DNA of 64,000 nucleotides, taken from Gordonia aichiensis NBRC 108223. Its GTDB lineage: Bacteria; Actinomycetota; Actinomycetes; Mycobacteriales; Mycobacteriaceae. The position numbers and the translations under genes are program-made. The DNA lies in contig NZ_BANR01000005.1 in NCBI RefSeq assembly GCF_000332975.1, forward strand, positions 1-64,000, read 5' to 3'. Below are positions 9,496 to 19,886 of this stretch, in pieces. Numbering within the stretch: the first letter of the stretch is position 1; every line of letters starts with the position of its first letter. The notes below the pieces were generated by a model. The model had not been told where the DNA came from. It did no database searches and saw only the letters and a list, made by a program, of their open reading frames with translations.

Positions 9496-9673
9496 GCGCC
9501 GCCTACCCACACCGAGCGGCCGTGCCCGTCCGAACGGGCGTTGCGACGGCACCGACCATGACGGTTGGCCTGGCGGGGTGCGGTGATTCATCGTGCGGAT
9601 ACACGCTATTCACCTCGGGTGGTCGATCGGTGTTTCGCGGGCGCGGGCGCTGGTTCGTCGGCGTCGGGCATCG

Positions 9674-9679
9674 TAGGCT
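9674..9679 (+). promoter_or_regulatory. -10 hexamer of ribF
   Basis: TAGGCT, 7 bases before the GTG of ribF. The predicted transcription start coincides with the start codon. The rest of the mntR-ribF space (9484-9673) shows only a 6-bp hairpin (GCCCGT/ACGGGC, 9524-9539). Confidence 0.65.
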
Positions 9680-9686
9680 GGTCGGC

Positions 9687-10661
9687 GTGTTGCGATGGCG
9701 AGGTCTCGAGGATGTGCCCGCGGACTGGGGCAGGTGCGTGGTGACCATCGGCGTGTTCGACGGGGTCCACCGCGGGCACGCGCAGTTGATCAACGCTGCG
9801 ACGTCCGCGGCGGCCGAGCGTGGCATCCCTTCGGTGTTGATGACCTTCGACCCGCACCCGGCGGAAGTGGTGCGCCCCGGCACGCATCCACCGCAGTTGA
9901 CGACCCTCACACGTCGGGCGGAGCTGGCCGAGGAGCTCGGTATCGACGTGTTCTGTGTGATGCCGTTCACCCCGGAGCTCGCGGCCCGCTCACCCAAGGA
10001 CTTCGCCCACGATGTGCTCGTCGAGAGCCTGCATGCCGCAGAGGTCGTGGTGGGCGCCAACTTCACGTTCGGCAAGAAGGCCGCCGGGAACGTCGAGAAG
10101 CTCACCGAACTCGGTGAGCGGTTCGGGTTCGAGGTGCAGGCCATCTCACTGTTCGGTGAGCACGCGGTGACCTATTCATCGACCTATATCCGCTCGTGCG
10201 TCGCCGCAGGCGACGTCGAGCGTGCGGCCGAGGCACTCGGGCGACCCCATCGTGTCGAAGGTGTTGTGGTCCGCGGTGATGGCCGTGGACGCGAATTGGG
10301 TTATCCCACAGCGAATGTTGCGCCGCCGATGTACGCCGCGATCCCTGCTGACGGGGTGTACGCGGCGTGGTTCACGGTGCTCGGGCCCGGCCCCGTCGTC
10401 GGGCAGGTGGTACCGGGCGAGAGCTATCAGGCAGCGGTGTCGGTGGGTACCAACCCGACCTTTTCGGGACGTACACGCACGGTCGAGGCGTTCGTGCTCG
10501 ACACGACGGCCGATCTCTACGGACAGCACGTCGCCGTCGACTTCGTCGATCGGATTCGAGGCATGGAGAACTTCGACAGCATCGACGACCTGCTGACGGC
10601 GATGGCGGGCGACGTCGACACGACGCGCGAGATACTGGCCTCCGGTCACACAGCGTCGTAG
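9687..10661 (+). CDS. ribF: bifunctional riboflavin kinase / FAD synthetase
   Basis: Converts riboflavin to FMN and then FAD. 324 residues. The N-terminal nucleotidyltransferase (FMN adenylyltransferase) domain has TIGVFDGVHRGHAQLI (HxGH-like site), MTFDPHP and SSTYIR. The C-terminal riboflavin kinase domain has GRGRELGYPTANV, PADGVYAAWF and NPTF. The start is GTG 9687 (VLRWRGLEDV), supported by a -10 hexamer 7 bases upstream. The same gene order mntR-ribF-rpsO-pnp is seen in mycobacteria. Confidence 0.95.
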   Translation: MLRWRGLEDVPADWGRCVVTIGVFDGVHRGHAQLINAATSAAAERGIPSVLMTFDPHPAEVVRPGTHPPQLTTLTRRAELAEELGIDVFCVMPFTPELAARSPKDFAHDVLVESLHAAEVVVGANFTFGKKAAGNVEKLTELGERFGFEVQAISLFGEHAVTYSSTYIRSCVAAGDVERAAEALGRPHRVEGVVVRGDGRGRELGYPTANVAPPMYAAIPADGVYAAWFTVLGPGPVVGQVVPGESYQAAVSVGTNPTFSGRTRTVEAFVLDTTADLYGQHVAVDFVDRIRGMENFDSIDDLLTAMAGDVDTTREILASGHTAS

Positions 10662-10696
10662 CCGCGGCCGAGCCGTCGACGGCGGCTGTTCGCGAT

Positions 10697-10726
10697 TTGG
10701 GTCCGGACCAGCGGGGTTGGTAGCCT
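10697..10726 (+). promoter_or_regulatory. promoter and leader of rpsO
   Basis: TTGGGT (10697-10702), 18-base spacer, TAGCCT (10721-10726). Transcription would start near 10733 and leave a leader of about 108 bases before rpsO. That is long enough for the S15 autoregulatory structures known in several bacteria, but I cannot identify a specific fold. Confidence 0.5.
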
Positions 10727-10841
10727 GGTGAGTCGGTGCCGCTGCAGTCCGCGGTGGCGCACCGAGCCGATGTCGACAATCCCAGGGTGGGGTCGTTGCC
10801 GGTCACAGATGACGCGGGACTGAAACAACAGGAGTATCTCC

Positions 10842-11111
10842 ATGGCATTGACTGCCGAGCAGAAGAAGGAAATCCTCAGCGAGTACGGGCTGCACGAGAC
10901 CGATACCGGCTCGCCCGAGGCGCAGGTCGCGCTGCTGACCAAGCGCATCACCGACCTGACCGAGCACCTCAAGGAGCACAAGCATGATCACCACAGCCGT
11001 CGTGGTCTGCTGCTGCTGGTCGGCCGTCGTCGCCGCCTGCTCAAGTACGTCGCCAAGGTCGACATCGCACGCTACCGCTCGCTGATCGAGCGCCTCGGTC
11101 TGCGTCGCTGA
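10842..11111 (+). CDS. rpsO: 30S ribosomal protein S15
   Basis: 89 residues, the normal length. It carries the S15 signature from about residue 40 ([19 protein letters not shown]) and ends [23 protein letters not shown]15 nucleates assembly of the 30S platform by binding helices 20-22 of 16S rRNA. ATG 10842 is preceded by AGGAG (10830-10834). A strong terminator follows, so rpsO is probably a single-gene unit separate from pnp. Confidence 0.98.
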   Translation: MALTAEQKKEILSEYGLHETDTGSPEAQVALLTKRITDLTEHLKEHKHDHHSRRGLLLLVGRRRRLLKYVAKVDIARYRSLIERLGLRR

Positions 11112-11144
11112 CCTATCGCCACAACGCGGCGATAAGACTTCCCG

Positions 11145-11176
11145 ACCGGCCACCTCCCATTGCGGAGGTGGCCGGT
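11145..11176 (+). terminator. intrinsic terminator of rpsO
   Basis: ACCGGCCACCTCC (11145-11157) pairs perfectly with GGAGGTGGCCGGT (11164-11176), 6-base loop, followed by the T-rich TTCGTCGTTTCC. Confidence 0.85.
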
Positions 11177-11208
11177 TCGTCGTTTCCTGGTGTTCGGGGG
11201 CGCAATGA

Positions 11209-11568
11209 TAGGCTGACAAGCGGAACGTTGCAGATCTGTGTGCCCGCACATGTCGCAGAGTCAGATCGGTCCTCGGTAGTGGCCGCCGGAGTCGTCAGAG
11301 ATTCCGGCCGCTTCGATCGAAGGCCGTCTGAGCACCACGGATCACCTGAGGCTAATCCGGGCATGCGGTGGCCATTTCCCCGCGATGTTCTGGGCCGGTA
11401 GTGGCGCCACGCGCGCCCCGGTGCGCGGCATCATGTGCCGCGCAGTTCACCGGGAGCGCACGTCGGTTGTTCGCTCGCCGGTCCCTATCCGCATATTCGG
11501 GCCGCTGCGAGCGGCCACCACCACGATCGCGCCGTGATGCGATCGGCACGAAGGGATTCATAGCCCAC
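11209..11568 (+). promoter_or_regulatory. pnp promoter and long structured leader
   Basis: The 457-base gap between rpsO and pnp holds no convincing gene. After the rpsO terminator there is a -10-like TAGGCT (11209-11214). A perfect 9-bp hairpin, TGCGCGGCA/TGCCGCGCA with a 5-base loop, lies at 11422-11444, and the palindrome GTGGCGCCAC at 11401-11410. A long leader with a stable hairpin is reminiscent of the RNase-processed, self-regulating pnp leader of E. coli. That parallel is inference. Confidence 0.45.
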
Positions 11569-13845
11569 ATGACAGATGTCAACACCACCGACGTCGTCGA
11601 GGAGTTCGACGACGCCATCACCGAGGCGACCGCCGTCATCGACAACGGCAGCTTCGGCACCCGCACCATCCGGTTCGAGACCGGACGCCTCGCACTGCAG
11701 GCCGCCGGTTCGGTGACCGCCTACCTCGACGACGAGACCATGCTGCTGTCGACGACAGCGGCGTCGAAGCACCCCAAGGAGCACTTCGACTTCTTCCCGC
11801 TCACCGTCGACGTCGAAGAGCGCATGTACGCCGCCGGACGCATCCCCGGATCGTTCTTCCGCCGCGAGGGTCGTCCGTCGACCGACGCGATCCTCACCTG
11901 CCGCCTGATCGACCGCCCGCTGCGCCCGTCGTTCGTCGACGGCCTGCGCAACGAGATCCAGGTCGTCGTCACGGTCCTGAGCCTCGATCCCAAGGATCTC
12001 TACGACGTTGTCGCGATCAACGCGGCCTCGGCGTCGACCCAGCTCGCGGGCCTGCCGTTCTCCGGTCCCGTCGGCGGTGTGCGCGTCGCGCTCATCCCCA
12101 CGGAGGAAAACAAGGCCGGTCAGTGGGTCGCGTTCCCGACCGTCGAGCAGCTCGAAGGTGCCGTGTTCGACATGGTCGTCGCGGGTCGCGTGGTCGAGGG
12201 CGGCGACGTCGCGATCATGATGGTCGAGGCCGAGGCCACCGAGAACGTCATCGACATCGTCGCAGGCGGCGCGCAGGCACCGACCGAGACCATCGTCGCC
12301 GAGGGGCTCGAGGCCGCAAAGCCGTTCATCGCGCGTCTGTGCGAGGCGCAGAAGTCGCTTGCGGATGCTGCCGCGAAGGAGACCGCCGAGTTCCCGCTGT
12401 TCCCGCCCTACGAGTCCGACGTCTACGACGCCGTCTCCGCCGCCGTCACCGAGCGTCTGTCGCAGATCCTCACCATCGCAGGCAAGCAGGAGCGCGACGA
12501 CAAGACCGACGAGCTCAAGGCCGACATCCTCGCCCAGCTCGGCGAGCAGTTCGAGGGCCGCGAGAAGGAGATCGGCGCGGCATACCGCTCGGTCACCAAG
12601 AAGCTCGTGCGCCAGCGCATCCTGACCGACCACTTCCGTATCGACGGCCGCGGCATCACCGACATCCGGTCGCTGTCGGCCGAGGTCGCCGTGATCCCGC
12701 GCGCACACGGTTCGGCGCTGTTCGAGCGTGGCGAGACCCAGATCCTCGGTGTCACCACCCTCGACATGGTCAAGATGGCCCAGCAGATCGACTCGCTCGG
12801 ACCCGAGACCTCCAAGCGCTACATGCACCACTACAACTTCCCGCCGTACTCGACCGGTGAGACCGGTCGCGTGGGATCGCCCAAGCGCCGCGAGATCGGT
12901 CACGGAGCGCTCGCCGAGCGGGCTCTCGTGCCGGTCATCCCGAGCGTCGAGGACTTCCCGTACGCCATCCGTCAGGTGTCGGAAGCGTTGGGCTCCAACG
13001 GTTCCACCTCGATGGGGTCGGTTTGTGCGTCGACGATGTCGCTTCTCAACGCCGGTGTGCCGCTGCGCGCGCCGGTTGCGGGTATCGCGATGGGTCTGGT
13101 CTCCGACACCGTCGACGGCGAGACCCGCTACGTGGCGCTCACCGACATCCTCGGCGCCGAGGATGCCTTCGGCGACATGGACTTCAAGGTTGCAGGCACC
13201 AAGGACTTCGTCACCGCGCTGCAGCTCGACACCAAGCTCGACGGCATTCCGTCGAAGGTGCTTGCCGGTGCGTTGAGCCAGGCCAAGGACGCGCGCCTGA
13301 CCATCCTGGACGTGATGGCCGAAGCGATCGACGAGCCCGACGAGATGAGCCCGTACGCGCCGCGGATCACCACCATCAAGATCCCGATGGACAAGATCGG
13401 CGAGCTGATCGGCCCCAAGGGCAAGACGATCAACGGCATCACCGAGGACACGGGCGCGAACATCTCCATCGAGGACGACGGCACCGTGTTCATCGGTGCG
13501 GCAGACGGTGTGTCGGCGCAGGCCGCGATCGACAAGGTCAACGCCATCGCCAATCCGCAGTTGCCCAAGGTGGGCGAGCGTTTCCTCGGCACCGTGGTCA
13601 AGACCACGGCCTTCGGCGGGTTCGTCTCGCTGCTTCCCGGCCGTGACGGCCTGGTGCACATCAGCAAGCTCGGCAAGGGCAAGCGCATCAACAAGGTCGA
13701 GGATGTCGTCAAGGTCGGCGACAAGCTGCAGGTCGAGATCGCCGACATCGACGAGCGCGGCAAGATCAGCCTCGTCCCGGTCGACGACAGCGACAAGTCC
13801 GGTGCTGCGGAGAAGTCCGACGACACGGCATCGGCAGACGCCTGA
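11569..13845 (+). CDS. pnp: polyribonucleotide nucleotidyltransferase (PNPase)
   Basis: Phosphorolytic 3'-5' exoribonuclease and RNA tailing enzyme (GpsI in actinobacteria). 758 residues with two RNase PH domains (first from [16 protein letters not shown]; second from [20 protein letters not shown]) joined by the helical linker. A KH domain ([21 protein letters not shown]) and a C-terminal S1 domain ([31 protein letters not shown]) follow, with an acidic tail. Motifs such as SNGSTSMGS for phosphate binding are intact. The start ATG 11569 gives [13 protein letters not shown]. The reading frame extends upstream, but that part is Arg-rich and not conserved-looking. Confidence 0.97.
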   Translation: MTDVNTTDVVEEFDDAITEATAVIDNGSFGTRTIRFETGRLALQAAGSVTAYLDDETMLLSTTAASKHPKEHFDFFPLTVDVEERMYAAGRIPGSFFRREGRPSTDAILTCRLIDRPLRPSFVDGLRNEIQVVVTVLSLDPKDLYDVVAINAASASTQLAGLPFSGPVGGVRVALIPTEENKAGQWVAFPTVEQLEGAVFDMVVAGRVVEGGDVAIMMVEAEATENVIDIVAGGAQAPTETIVAEGLEAAKPFIARLCEAQKSLADAAAKETAEFPLFPPYESDVYDAVSAAVTERLSQILTIAGKQERDDKTDELKADILAQLGEQFEGREKEIGAAYRSVTKKLVRQRILTDHFRIDGRGITDIRSLSAEVAVIPRAHGSALFERGETQILGVTTLDMVKMAQQIDSLGPETSKRYMHHYNFPPYSTGETGRVGSPKRREIGHGALAERALVPVIPSVEDFPYAIRQVSEALGSNGSTSMGSVCASTMSLLNAGVPLRAPVAGIAMGLVSDTVDGETRYVALTDILGAEDAFGDMDFKVAGTKDFVTALQLDTKLDGIPSKVLAGALSQAKDARLTILDVMAEAIDEPDEMSPYAPRITTIKIPMDKIGELIGPKGKTINGITEDTGANISIEDDGTVFIGAADGVSAQAAIDKVNAIANPQLPKVGERFLGTVVKTTAFGGFVSLLPGRDGLVHISKLGKGKRINKVEDVVKVGDKLQVEIADIDERGKISLVPVDDSDKSGAAEKSDDTASADA

Positions 13846-13883
13846 TCTGCTGACGTAGCAGCGGCGTGCTCGCCGCGAGAATT

Positions 13884-13925
13884 CGACGGCCCGTCGTCCA
13901 CAATGGTGTGGACGACGGGCCGTCG
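13884..13925 (+). terminator. terminator after pnp
   Basis: Perfect 19-bp stem, CGACGGCCCGTCGTCCACA (13884-13902) with TGTGGACGACGGGCCGTCG (13907-13925) and loop ATGG. It is the strongest hairpin in the window. It lies only 28 bases upstream of the next gene, so it may also sit in that gene's 5' region. Confidence 0.8.
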
Positions 13926-13953
13926 TCGTGGATCGAGAGGAGGCTGGTCGTCG

Positions 13954-15441
13954 ATGGCACATCACACCCAAGACGACGTCGTCGCCGACAAACTCACGGT
14001 GCCGCATCGTCGCGATCCGTCCGGCAGCGGCGACAGCACCGTCGAGAGTCTCATTCGATCAGAGCCTCTACTCGGCACGCCCGACATGTCGGTGCGGCAG
14101 GCAGCGCAGTTGATGACAGAGCGGGGCCGCGACCACGTACTGATCCCGTTGCGTGACCGCGGTTTCGGTGTGCTCACAGACGCGCTCATCCGCGAGCGGG
14201 TGGTGGCGGCGGGAGCGGACCTCGACACGCCGGTGACCGTACTGACGGAGAGACGGGCGACCGTCGTCGCGCCGCACGTCGCGGCCTCCGACGCGCTCGC
14301 GGTCATCCTCGAGAACGACCTGACAGCGCTGCCCGTGGTCGACGCTGCCGGAGTGGTGCATGGCGTGGTTGCGCCCTCGGATTTCGTTGCAGTACCCGGT
14401 GGCCCGAGTGTGGCTCTGCGCGAACAGATCTCCCGTGCGCGAGACGTGCCGGAGTTGCAGGAGCGGGCATCTCGGGTGCCATACCTCGTCGCCGATCTCG
14501 TGCGACGTGAGCAACCGGCGCATTCGGTCACGACGATGGCCTCACTCGTCACCGACGCAGTGGTGCGGCGAGCGCTCGAGCTCGTCCTCGCAGCGCATCC
14601 CGAGGTCGATCCGACCCATCTGACGTGGATGTCGTTGGGTAGCAACGCTCGTCGAGAAACCGTTCTGAGTTCTGATATCGATTCGGCCGTGTCGTTCGCC
14701 GATGACGTCAGCGATGCGCAGGCGCAGGCGTTTCGGGTTGCATTCGGAGAGGTCGACGATCTGCTCCGCGGGGCGGGCATGAAAGTCGACGACAACGGCG
14801 CCGTCGCCTCGATGCCGTTGTTCTCCCGCACTCACGCGCGCTGGCGCCGGGCAGCTCAGCGGTGGCTCGACGATCCGCTGGAGAACAAGGGCATGATCCT
14901 CACGTCGTTGCTGATCGACGCTCGGCCGATCTGGGGAGACGAGGGACTGCCGGCCGTCGGCGAAGTGTTCGCCGATCTGAGACGTCATCGAGGAACGCTG
15001 AATCTCCTACTAGCAGAAGCGCTCGCCACCCGAGCGAAGATGAGGTCAGTGCGCGATCTGCTGACCCGTCGGGGCGACGACTTCGACATCAAACAGCATG
15101 CGATAGGCCCACTGGTGAATCTCGCCCGATGGGCGGCGCTGTCGGTCGGTTCCGCGCAACTGGACACCCGTGGCCGCCTGCGTGCGGCGTCGGGCACGGA
15201 CCTGCTACCAGACGACCATGCGGAGACGTTGGTGGAGGTGTTCGAGGTCCTGCAGCGGGTGCGCCTGAATTATCAAGTCGCCCAGTTCGATCGGGGAGAA
15301 GTTGTCAGTGACGTGCTCGACATGAAACGTCTCTCGCCGCTCGATCGCAGTATGGTGGCCCAGGCTGTCCGTGAGATCGCCGGTGCGCAGCGTCGAGCCG
15401 CGAATCGTGCACATTACCTCCCGCTCGGTTCGTCGGAGTGA
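13954..15441 (+). CDS. CBS-domain / DUF294 putative nucleotidyltransferase
   Basis: 495 residues. Two N-terminal CBS motifs (from MSVRQAAQLMTERGRDHVLIP and ASDALAVILENDLTALPVVD) form an adenine-nucleotide-binding module. The DUF294 nucleotidyltransferase-like domain follows (SLGSNARRETVLSSDIDSAV, with the GSxxRxE...D-x-D pattern of pol-beta-type transferases) and then the DUF294 C-terminal helical domain. The architecture recalls GlnD-like signal proteins, but the target is unknown. ATG 13954 follows GAGAGGAGG (13935-13943). Convergent with ald. Confidence 0.82.
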   Translation: MAHHTQDDVVADKLTVPHRRDPSGSGDSTVESLIRSEPLLGTPDMSVRQAAQLMTERGRDHVLIPLRDRGFGVLTDALIRERVVAAGADLDTPVTVLTERRATVVAPHVAASDALAVILENDLTALPVVDAAGVVHGVVAPSDFVAVPGGPSVALREQISRARDVPELQERASRVPYLVADLVRREQPAHSVTTMASLVTDAVVRRALELVLAAHPEVDPTHLTWMSLGSNARRETVLSSDIDSAVSFADDVSDAQAQAFRVAFGEVDDLLRGAGMKVDDNGAVASMPLFSRTHARWRRAAQRWLDDPLENKGMILTSLLIDARPIWGDEGLPAVGEVFADLRRHRGTLNLLLAEALATRAKMRSVRDLLTRRGDDFDIKQHAIGPLVNLARWAALSVGSAQLDTRGRLRAASGTDLLPDDHAETLVEVFEVLQRVRLNYQVAQFDRGEVVSDVLDMKRLSPLDRSMVAQAVREIAGAQRRAANRAHYLPLGSSE

Positions 15442-15486
15442 GGTGCTCGGCGGGCGGAAAGCGCGGTCTCGCGAAGAGGATCTGAA

Positions 15487-16602
15487 TCAGTTGGTGCTGA
15501 ACGGATTCTGCTCGGCGGGAAGGTCGAGTGCGGCGCCGACCTCCGCGTTGTACAACTGCCCCGAGTGGGTGCTCAGGCCGCCGGCCAGTGCTGCGTTCTC
15601 CGATAGTGCCTGCTTCCAGCCCTTGTCGGCGAGCTGGAGCACGTACGGCAGGGTCGCCCCGGTCAGTGCCTGCGTGGAGGTTCGCGCGACGGTGCCGGGC
15701 ATGTTGGCGACGCAGTAGAAGACGCTGTCGTGCACGGTGAACGTCGGGTCGTCGTGGGTGGTTGGGCGCGAATCCTCGAAGCAGCCACCCTGGTCGATCG
15801 CGATGTCGACGAGCACCGAACCCGGCTTCATCTGCGCCACAAGGCTGTTGGGCACGAGGACCGGCGCCTTGGCGCCGGGGACGAGAACGGCACCGATCAC
15901 GAGGTCGGCCTGCTTGAGTGCGTCGGCGAGGGCCAGCGACGTCGAGTACCGGGTGTGGACGCGTCCGCCGAAGCGGGCGTCGACAGCACGCAGCTTGGCG
16001 ATGTCGAGATCGAAGACGGTGACCTGCGCACCCATTCCCACGGCGATCGTGGCCGCATTGACACCGCTGACACCGGCTCCGATGACGACGACATCGGCGG
16101 GCTCGGTGCCGGGAACCCCGCCCATCAGTACGCCGCGGCCTCCTTCCGACCGCATCAGGTGGTACGCCCCGACCTGGGGTGCGAGACGGCCGGCGACCTC
16201 ACTCATGGGGGCCAGCAGCGGCAGCGAACCGTCCGCTGCGCGGACCGTCTCGTAAGCGATCGACGTGGTTCGCGACGCCAGCAGGGCGTCGGTGCACGGA
16301 CGGCTCGCAGCGAGGTGGAGGTAGGTGAAGATCGTCTGGTCCTCACGCATCATGGCGTACTCGGCCTCGATCGGCTCCTTCACCTTCAGGAGCAGGTCGG
16401 CCTGCTCCCACACAGCGGCTGCGGTGTCGAGTGTCTGTGCGCCTGCGGCTTTGAAGTCGGCGTCGTCGATGGCCGAGCCGAGCCCGGCATCGGCCTGGAC
16501 GATGACGTCGTGGCCGCGCTTGGTCAGCTCGGCCACACCGGCGGGCGTGATCGCGACGCGGTACTCGTTGTTCTTTATCTCGGTGGGGATGCCGATACGC
16601 AT
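15487..16602 (-). CDS. ald: L-alanine dehydrogenase
   Basis: NAD-dependent interconversion of alanine with pyruvate and ammonia, also linked to glyoxylate reduction and NAD recycling at low oxygen. 371 residues, the same length as M. tuberculosis Ald. [19 protein letters not shown] opens the catalytic domain, and the catalytic histidine is in FTYLHLAAS. The Rossmann fold shows [23 protein letters not shown] 16602 was preferred over 16623 because AAGGAG sits 6 bases before it. Divergent from aldR, which presumably controls it. Confidence 0.96.
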   Translation of the reverse strand: MRIGIPTEIKNNEYRVAITPAGVAELTKRGHDVIVQADAGLGSAIDDADFKAAGAQTLDTAAAVWEQADLLLKVKEPIEAEYAMMREDQTIFTYLHLAASRPCTDALLASRTTSIAYETVRAADGSLPLLAPMSEVAGRLAPQVGAYHLMRSEGGRGVLMGGVPGTEPADVVVIGAGVSGVNAATIAVGMGAQVTVFDLDIAKLRAVDARFGGRVHTRYSTSLALADALKQADLVIGAVLVPGAKAPVLVPNSLVAQMKPGSVLVDIAIDQGGCFEDSRPTTHDDPTFTVHDSVFYCVANMPGTVARTSTQALTGATLPYVLQLADKGWKQALSENAALAGGLSTHSGQLYNAEVGAALDLPAEQNPFSTN

Positions 16603-16697
16603 CAGGTGCTCCTTGACGTTCATATAAGAGGGCGATGTCGGTGCGCTTCGGGAGCGCGGGTGGTGGCTCGAATAGGGGCGCTACTCTGCGCTGAACA

Positions 16698-16713
16698 CCT
16701 TCAAGAGTGAAGG
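16698..16713. promoter_or_regulatory. candidate AldR operator
   Basis: CCTTCA-AGAG-TGAAGG, a 6-bp inverted repeat in the 195-base ald/aldR divergent region. Lrp/AsnC proteins bind imperfect palindromes of this size. Function is inferred from position only. Confidence 0.35.
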
Positions 16714-16797
16714 AACGTCGAAGAGGGCACAATGTGGATGAGGAAAGTTCTGTAGAAGTGTCATGAAGGCGAAGAATCGTCGAGAGGGAGAGTTGTG

Positions 16798-17280
16798 ATG
16801 GCCGCCACGCCGAAGGATGTTCGGGCGATCGAGCTCGACGCCACCGACCGTGAACTGCTGCGAGTGCTGCAACTCGACGCACGCATTCCGAACAGTGAGC
16901 TCGCAGCGAGGGTGGGGATCGCGGCGTCGACAGCGCACGGCCGCGTTCGACGCCTCGTCGACGCCGGCGTCATTCGGGGCTTCTTCGCCGACGTCGACCC
17001 GGCTGCGGTGGGACGTCCGTTACGCGCGATGGTCGCGGTGAGCCTGCAGTCGGACGCGCGTGGACAGATTCGGCAGTTCGTCGGCGAGATCGCGCGCCGC
17101 GACGAGGTGATCGACGTGTTCTTCCTCGCCGGTGCCGACGATTACCTGTTGCACGTCGCGACCGCCGACACCGAGGCCCTCCGGACCTTCGTCGAGATGC
17201 TCAACGCGCGGCGCGAGGTCGCGGGGACGACAACCTCCCTGGTCTTCGACCACCAACGCGGCGATGCGCCGATCTACTGA
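16798..17280 (+). CDS. aldR: Lrp/AsnC-family regulator of ald
   Basis: 160 residues. The N-terminal helix-turn-helix (LDATDRELLRVLQLDARIPNSELAARVGIAASTAHGRVRRLVDAGVI) is followed by an AsnC/RAM ligand-binding domain (FFLAGADDYLLHVATAD). Located head-to-head with ald exactly as Rv2779c/Rv2780 in M. tuberculosis, where AldR represses ald and responds to alanine. ATG 16798 is preceded by GAGGGAG at good spacing; a GTG directly in front (16795) is possible. Confidence 0.9.
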   Translation: MAATPKDVRAIELDATDRELLRVLQLDARIPNSELAARVGIAASTAHGRVRRLVDAGVIRGFFADVDPAAVGRPLRAMVAVSLQSDARGQIRQFVGEIARRDEVIDVFFLAGADDYLLHVATADTEALRTFVEMLNARREVAGTTTSLVFDHQRGDAPIY

Positions 17281-17291
17281 GGTGTGTGGTC

Positions 17292-17336
17292 TGTGCCGTA
17301 GTCCGATGCCACCTGGTGACACCGGACTACGGCACA
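17292..17336 (+). terminator. terminator after aldR
   Basis: TGTGCCGTAGTCCG (17292-17305) pairs perfectly (14 bp) with CGGACTACGGCACA (17323-17336). The 17-base loop can extend the stem through CACC/GGTG. Confidence 0.75.
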
Positions 17337-17356
17337 CGGGTGCGTGTGCGGCATGA

Positions 17357-18184
<828 letters not shown>

Positions 18185-18189
18185 TCGCC

Positions 18190-18702
18190 ATGTCCGCCGA
18201 CCCGAGCAAGCCCAAGAAGGATCCGACGCAGCGTGACGCCCGACCGATCGTGTGGATGATCGGATTCCTCGTCGTCGCGATGATCGTGTACTTCGTGCTG
18301 CTCGGTCGGACCGGCGTACAACTGATCGCGCACGGCGGGGTGGTCGCCGTCGGGCTCGGCATCGGCGTGCTGATCCTGCCGTTCCTGGGTGCGTGGCTCA
18401 TCTACTCGACGCTGCGTGCGGGACTCGAACACCAGCGACTCGCGCGGATCATGGCCGACGAGGGGCGTGAACTCGACGTCTCGGAGCTTCCGCGCCGAGC
18501 CTCCGGTCGGATCGAACGGGAGGCTGCCGACGAGCTGTTCGCCCAGGTCAAGCAGGAGTGGGAAGCCAACCCCTCGGACTGGCAGAACACGTATCGGATC
18601 GCCAGGGCCTATGACTACGCGGGTGATCGCTCCCGTGCGCGGGAAATGATGAAACGCGCAGTGGCGCAGTTTCACGGTCGCGAACAACGGCGCAGCGCAT
18701 GA
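18190..18702 (+). CDS. conserved two-helix membrane protein
   Basis: 170 residues. A polar start (MSADPSKPKKDPTQRDARP) is followed by two transmembrane helices (IVWMIGFLVVAMIVYFVLLG and VVAVGLGIGVLILPFLGAWLIY) and a soluble C-terminal ~80 residues ending in a TPR-like stretch (YRIARAYDYAGDRSRAREMMKRAV). Position after dapB matches Rv2772c, a conserved membrane protein of unknown function. It begins 5 bases after dapB and overlaps the next gene by ATGA. Confidence 0.8.
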   Translation: MSADPSKPKKDPTQRDARPIVWMIGFLVVAMIVYFVLLGRTGVQLIAHGGVVAVGLGIGVLILPFLGAWLIYSTLRAGLEHQRLARIMADEGRELDVSELPRRASGRIEREAADELFAQVKQEWEANPSDWQNTYRIARAYDYAGDRSRAREMMKRAVAQFHGREQRRSA

Positions 18703-19274
18703 GTGAGACCCTTCGTGCACTGCTCGACGCCGAGCAGTTGTGGGCTGACGCTCTCGCGCAGGTCGGTCCGGCGACACTCGATCGGCCCAGCGGCGCGGAG
18801 TCCTGGACCAACCGAGATCTGATCAATCACGTCACCGGCGGGGGTCATCGCTATGCGATGTTGCTGGCGGGCGGGAGCGCCGTCGACGCAGAGACGACCA
18901 GGGGCACCGACTACATCGTGGACGATCCCGTCGGCGAGTTCTGGAGCTACGAGACCATGTTGCGCGAGTCGGCTGCCGCAGCCGATCTCGATGCGCTCGT
19001 GGATCATCGTGCGGGGCCACGCACGGGCGAGGAGTTGTTGCTCATGCGCGCCATGGATCTCACGCTGCACACACACGACCTGTGCGTCGGCATCGGACTC
19101 AGGTGGGAGCCGTCGGAGGCCCTGGCGACATACCTCCTCACCGACGCGTCGTCGATCATCGAGCAGCTCCGCGGTCTCGGGCTGTTCGGTCCGGCCGTCG
19201 AGTACGCGGGAGCAGATGTCGAGTCGACGAGCGCGGCCGACCGTTTGCTGGCATTCGCGGGGCGGTCACGATGA
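18699..19274 (+). CDS. DinB/maleylpyruvate-isomerase-like (TIGR03086-type) protein
   Basis: 191 residues. The N-terminal four-helix module has the pattern W-x-x-x-D-L-x-x-H (WTNRDLINHV) plus a second histidine pair (HTHDLCVG) expected to bind a divalent metal, as in mycothiol-dependent maleylpyruvate isomerases. Members of this large actinobacterial family are probably thiol transferases or detoxification enzymes. The substrate is unknown. Start and stop overlap the neighbours by ATGA, so it belongs to the dapB run. Confidence 0.75.
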   Translation: MSETLRALLDAEQLWADALAQVGPATLDRPSGAESWTNRDLINHVTGGGHRYAMLLAGGSAVDAETTRGTDYIVDDPVGEFWSYETMLRESAAAADLDALVDHRAGPRTGEELLLMRAMDLTLHTHDLCVGIGLRWEPSEALATYLLTDASSIIEQLRGLGLFGPAVEYAGADVESTSAADRLLAFAGRSR

Positions 19275-19720
19275 CCCGCCTGCTGATCGTCCACCACACT
19301 CCGTCGCCACATTGCCAGGCGATGTTCGAGGCAGTTGTCTCGGGCGCGACCGACCCGGAGATCGAAGGTGTCGAGGTCGTTCGCAAAGCGGCACTGGAGG
19401 TGTCGGCATCGGACATGCTTGCTGCCGACGGCTACCTGCTGGGCAGCCCGGCCAACCTCGGCTACATCTCCGGGGCACTCAAACACGCCTTCGACGTCTG
19501 CTATTACCCGATTCTCGATTCCACCAGGGGGCGGCCGTTCGGCCTGTACCTGCACGGCAACGAGGGGACCGAGGGCGCGGTGAACGCCGTCGACCGGATC
19601 ACTGCCGGACTCGGGTGGGAGAAGGCCGCCGAGTACGTGATCGTCTCCGGCCCGCCGTCGAAGTCCGATCTCGAGGCCTGCTGGGAGCTGGGGGCGAGCG
19701 TCGCGGCACAGCTGATGTGA
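19271..19720 (+). CDS. flavodoxin-like / NAD(P)H-dependent reductase family protein
   Basis: 149 residues. It begins RLLIVHHTPSPHCQAMFEAV, a flavodoxin-type P-loop with histidine-rich variation, and has LLGSPANLGYISGALKHAFD, the usual FMN-isoalloxazine loop pattern of flavodoxin-fold reductases. Matches Rv2771c by position. The redox partner is unknown. Last gene of the dapB run. Confidence 0.75.
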   Translation: MTRLLIVHHTPSPHCQAMFEAVVSGATDPEIEGVEVVRKAALEVSASDMLAADGYLLGSPANLGYISGALKHAFDVCYYPILDSTRGRPFGLYLHGNEGTEGAVNAVDRITAGLGWEKAAEYVIVSGPPSKSDLEACWELGASVAAQLM

Positions 19721-19827
19721 GTCGCTGAGTCCGACATGGTTCGATCTGTGCCATATCGGATGACTCGAGTGTCGAATCCGTTGATGCGGTGCAAAAATTC
19801 AACTTTCCGCACCAGGTGCGCACGCCG

Positions 19828-19853
19828 CGATCAGGCGAGCACGCGCCTGATCG
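19828..19853 (+). terminator. hairpin terminator after the dapB run
   Basis: CGATCAGGCG (19828-19837) and CGCCTGATCG (19844-19853) form a perfect 10-bp stem with loop AGCACG, followed by ATTGTTG. Confidence 0.65.
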
Positions 19854-19886
19854 ATTGTTGGGAGGCGCTGTGTCGAGGTCTGCGTC

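Noticed and set aside
11485..14007. 840-codon open frame antisense to pnp
   Set aside because: Asp/Arg/His/Gly-rich mirror of the pnp codons with no domain; pnp itself shows every PNPase motif.
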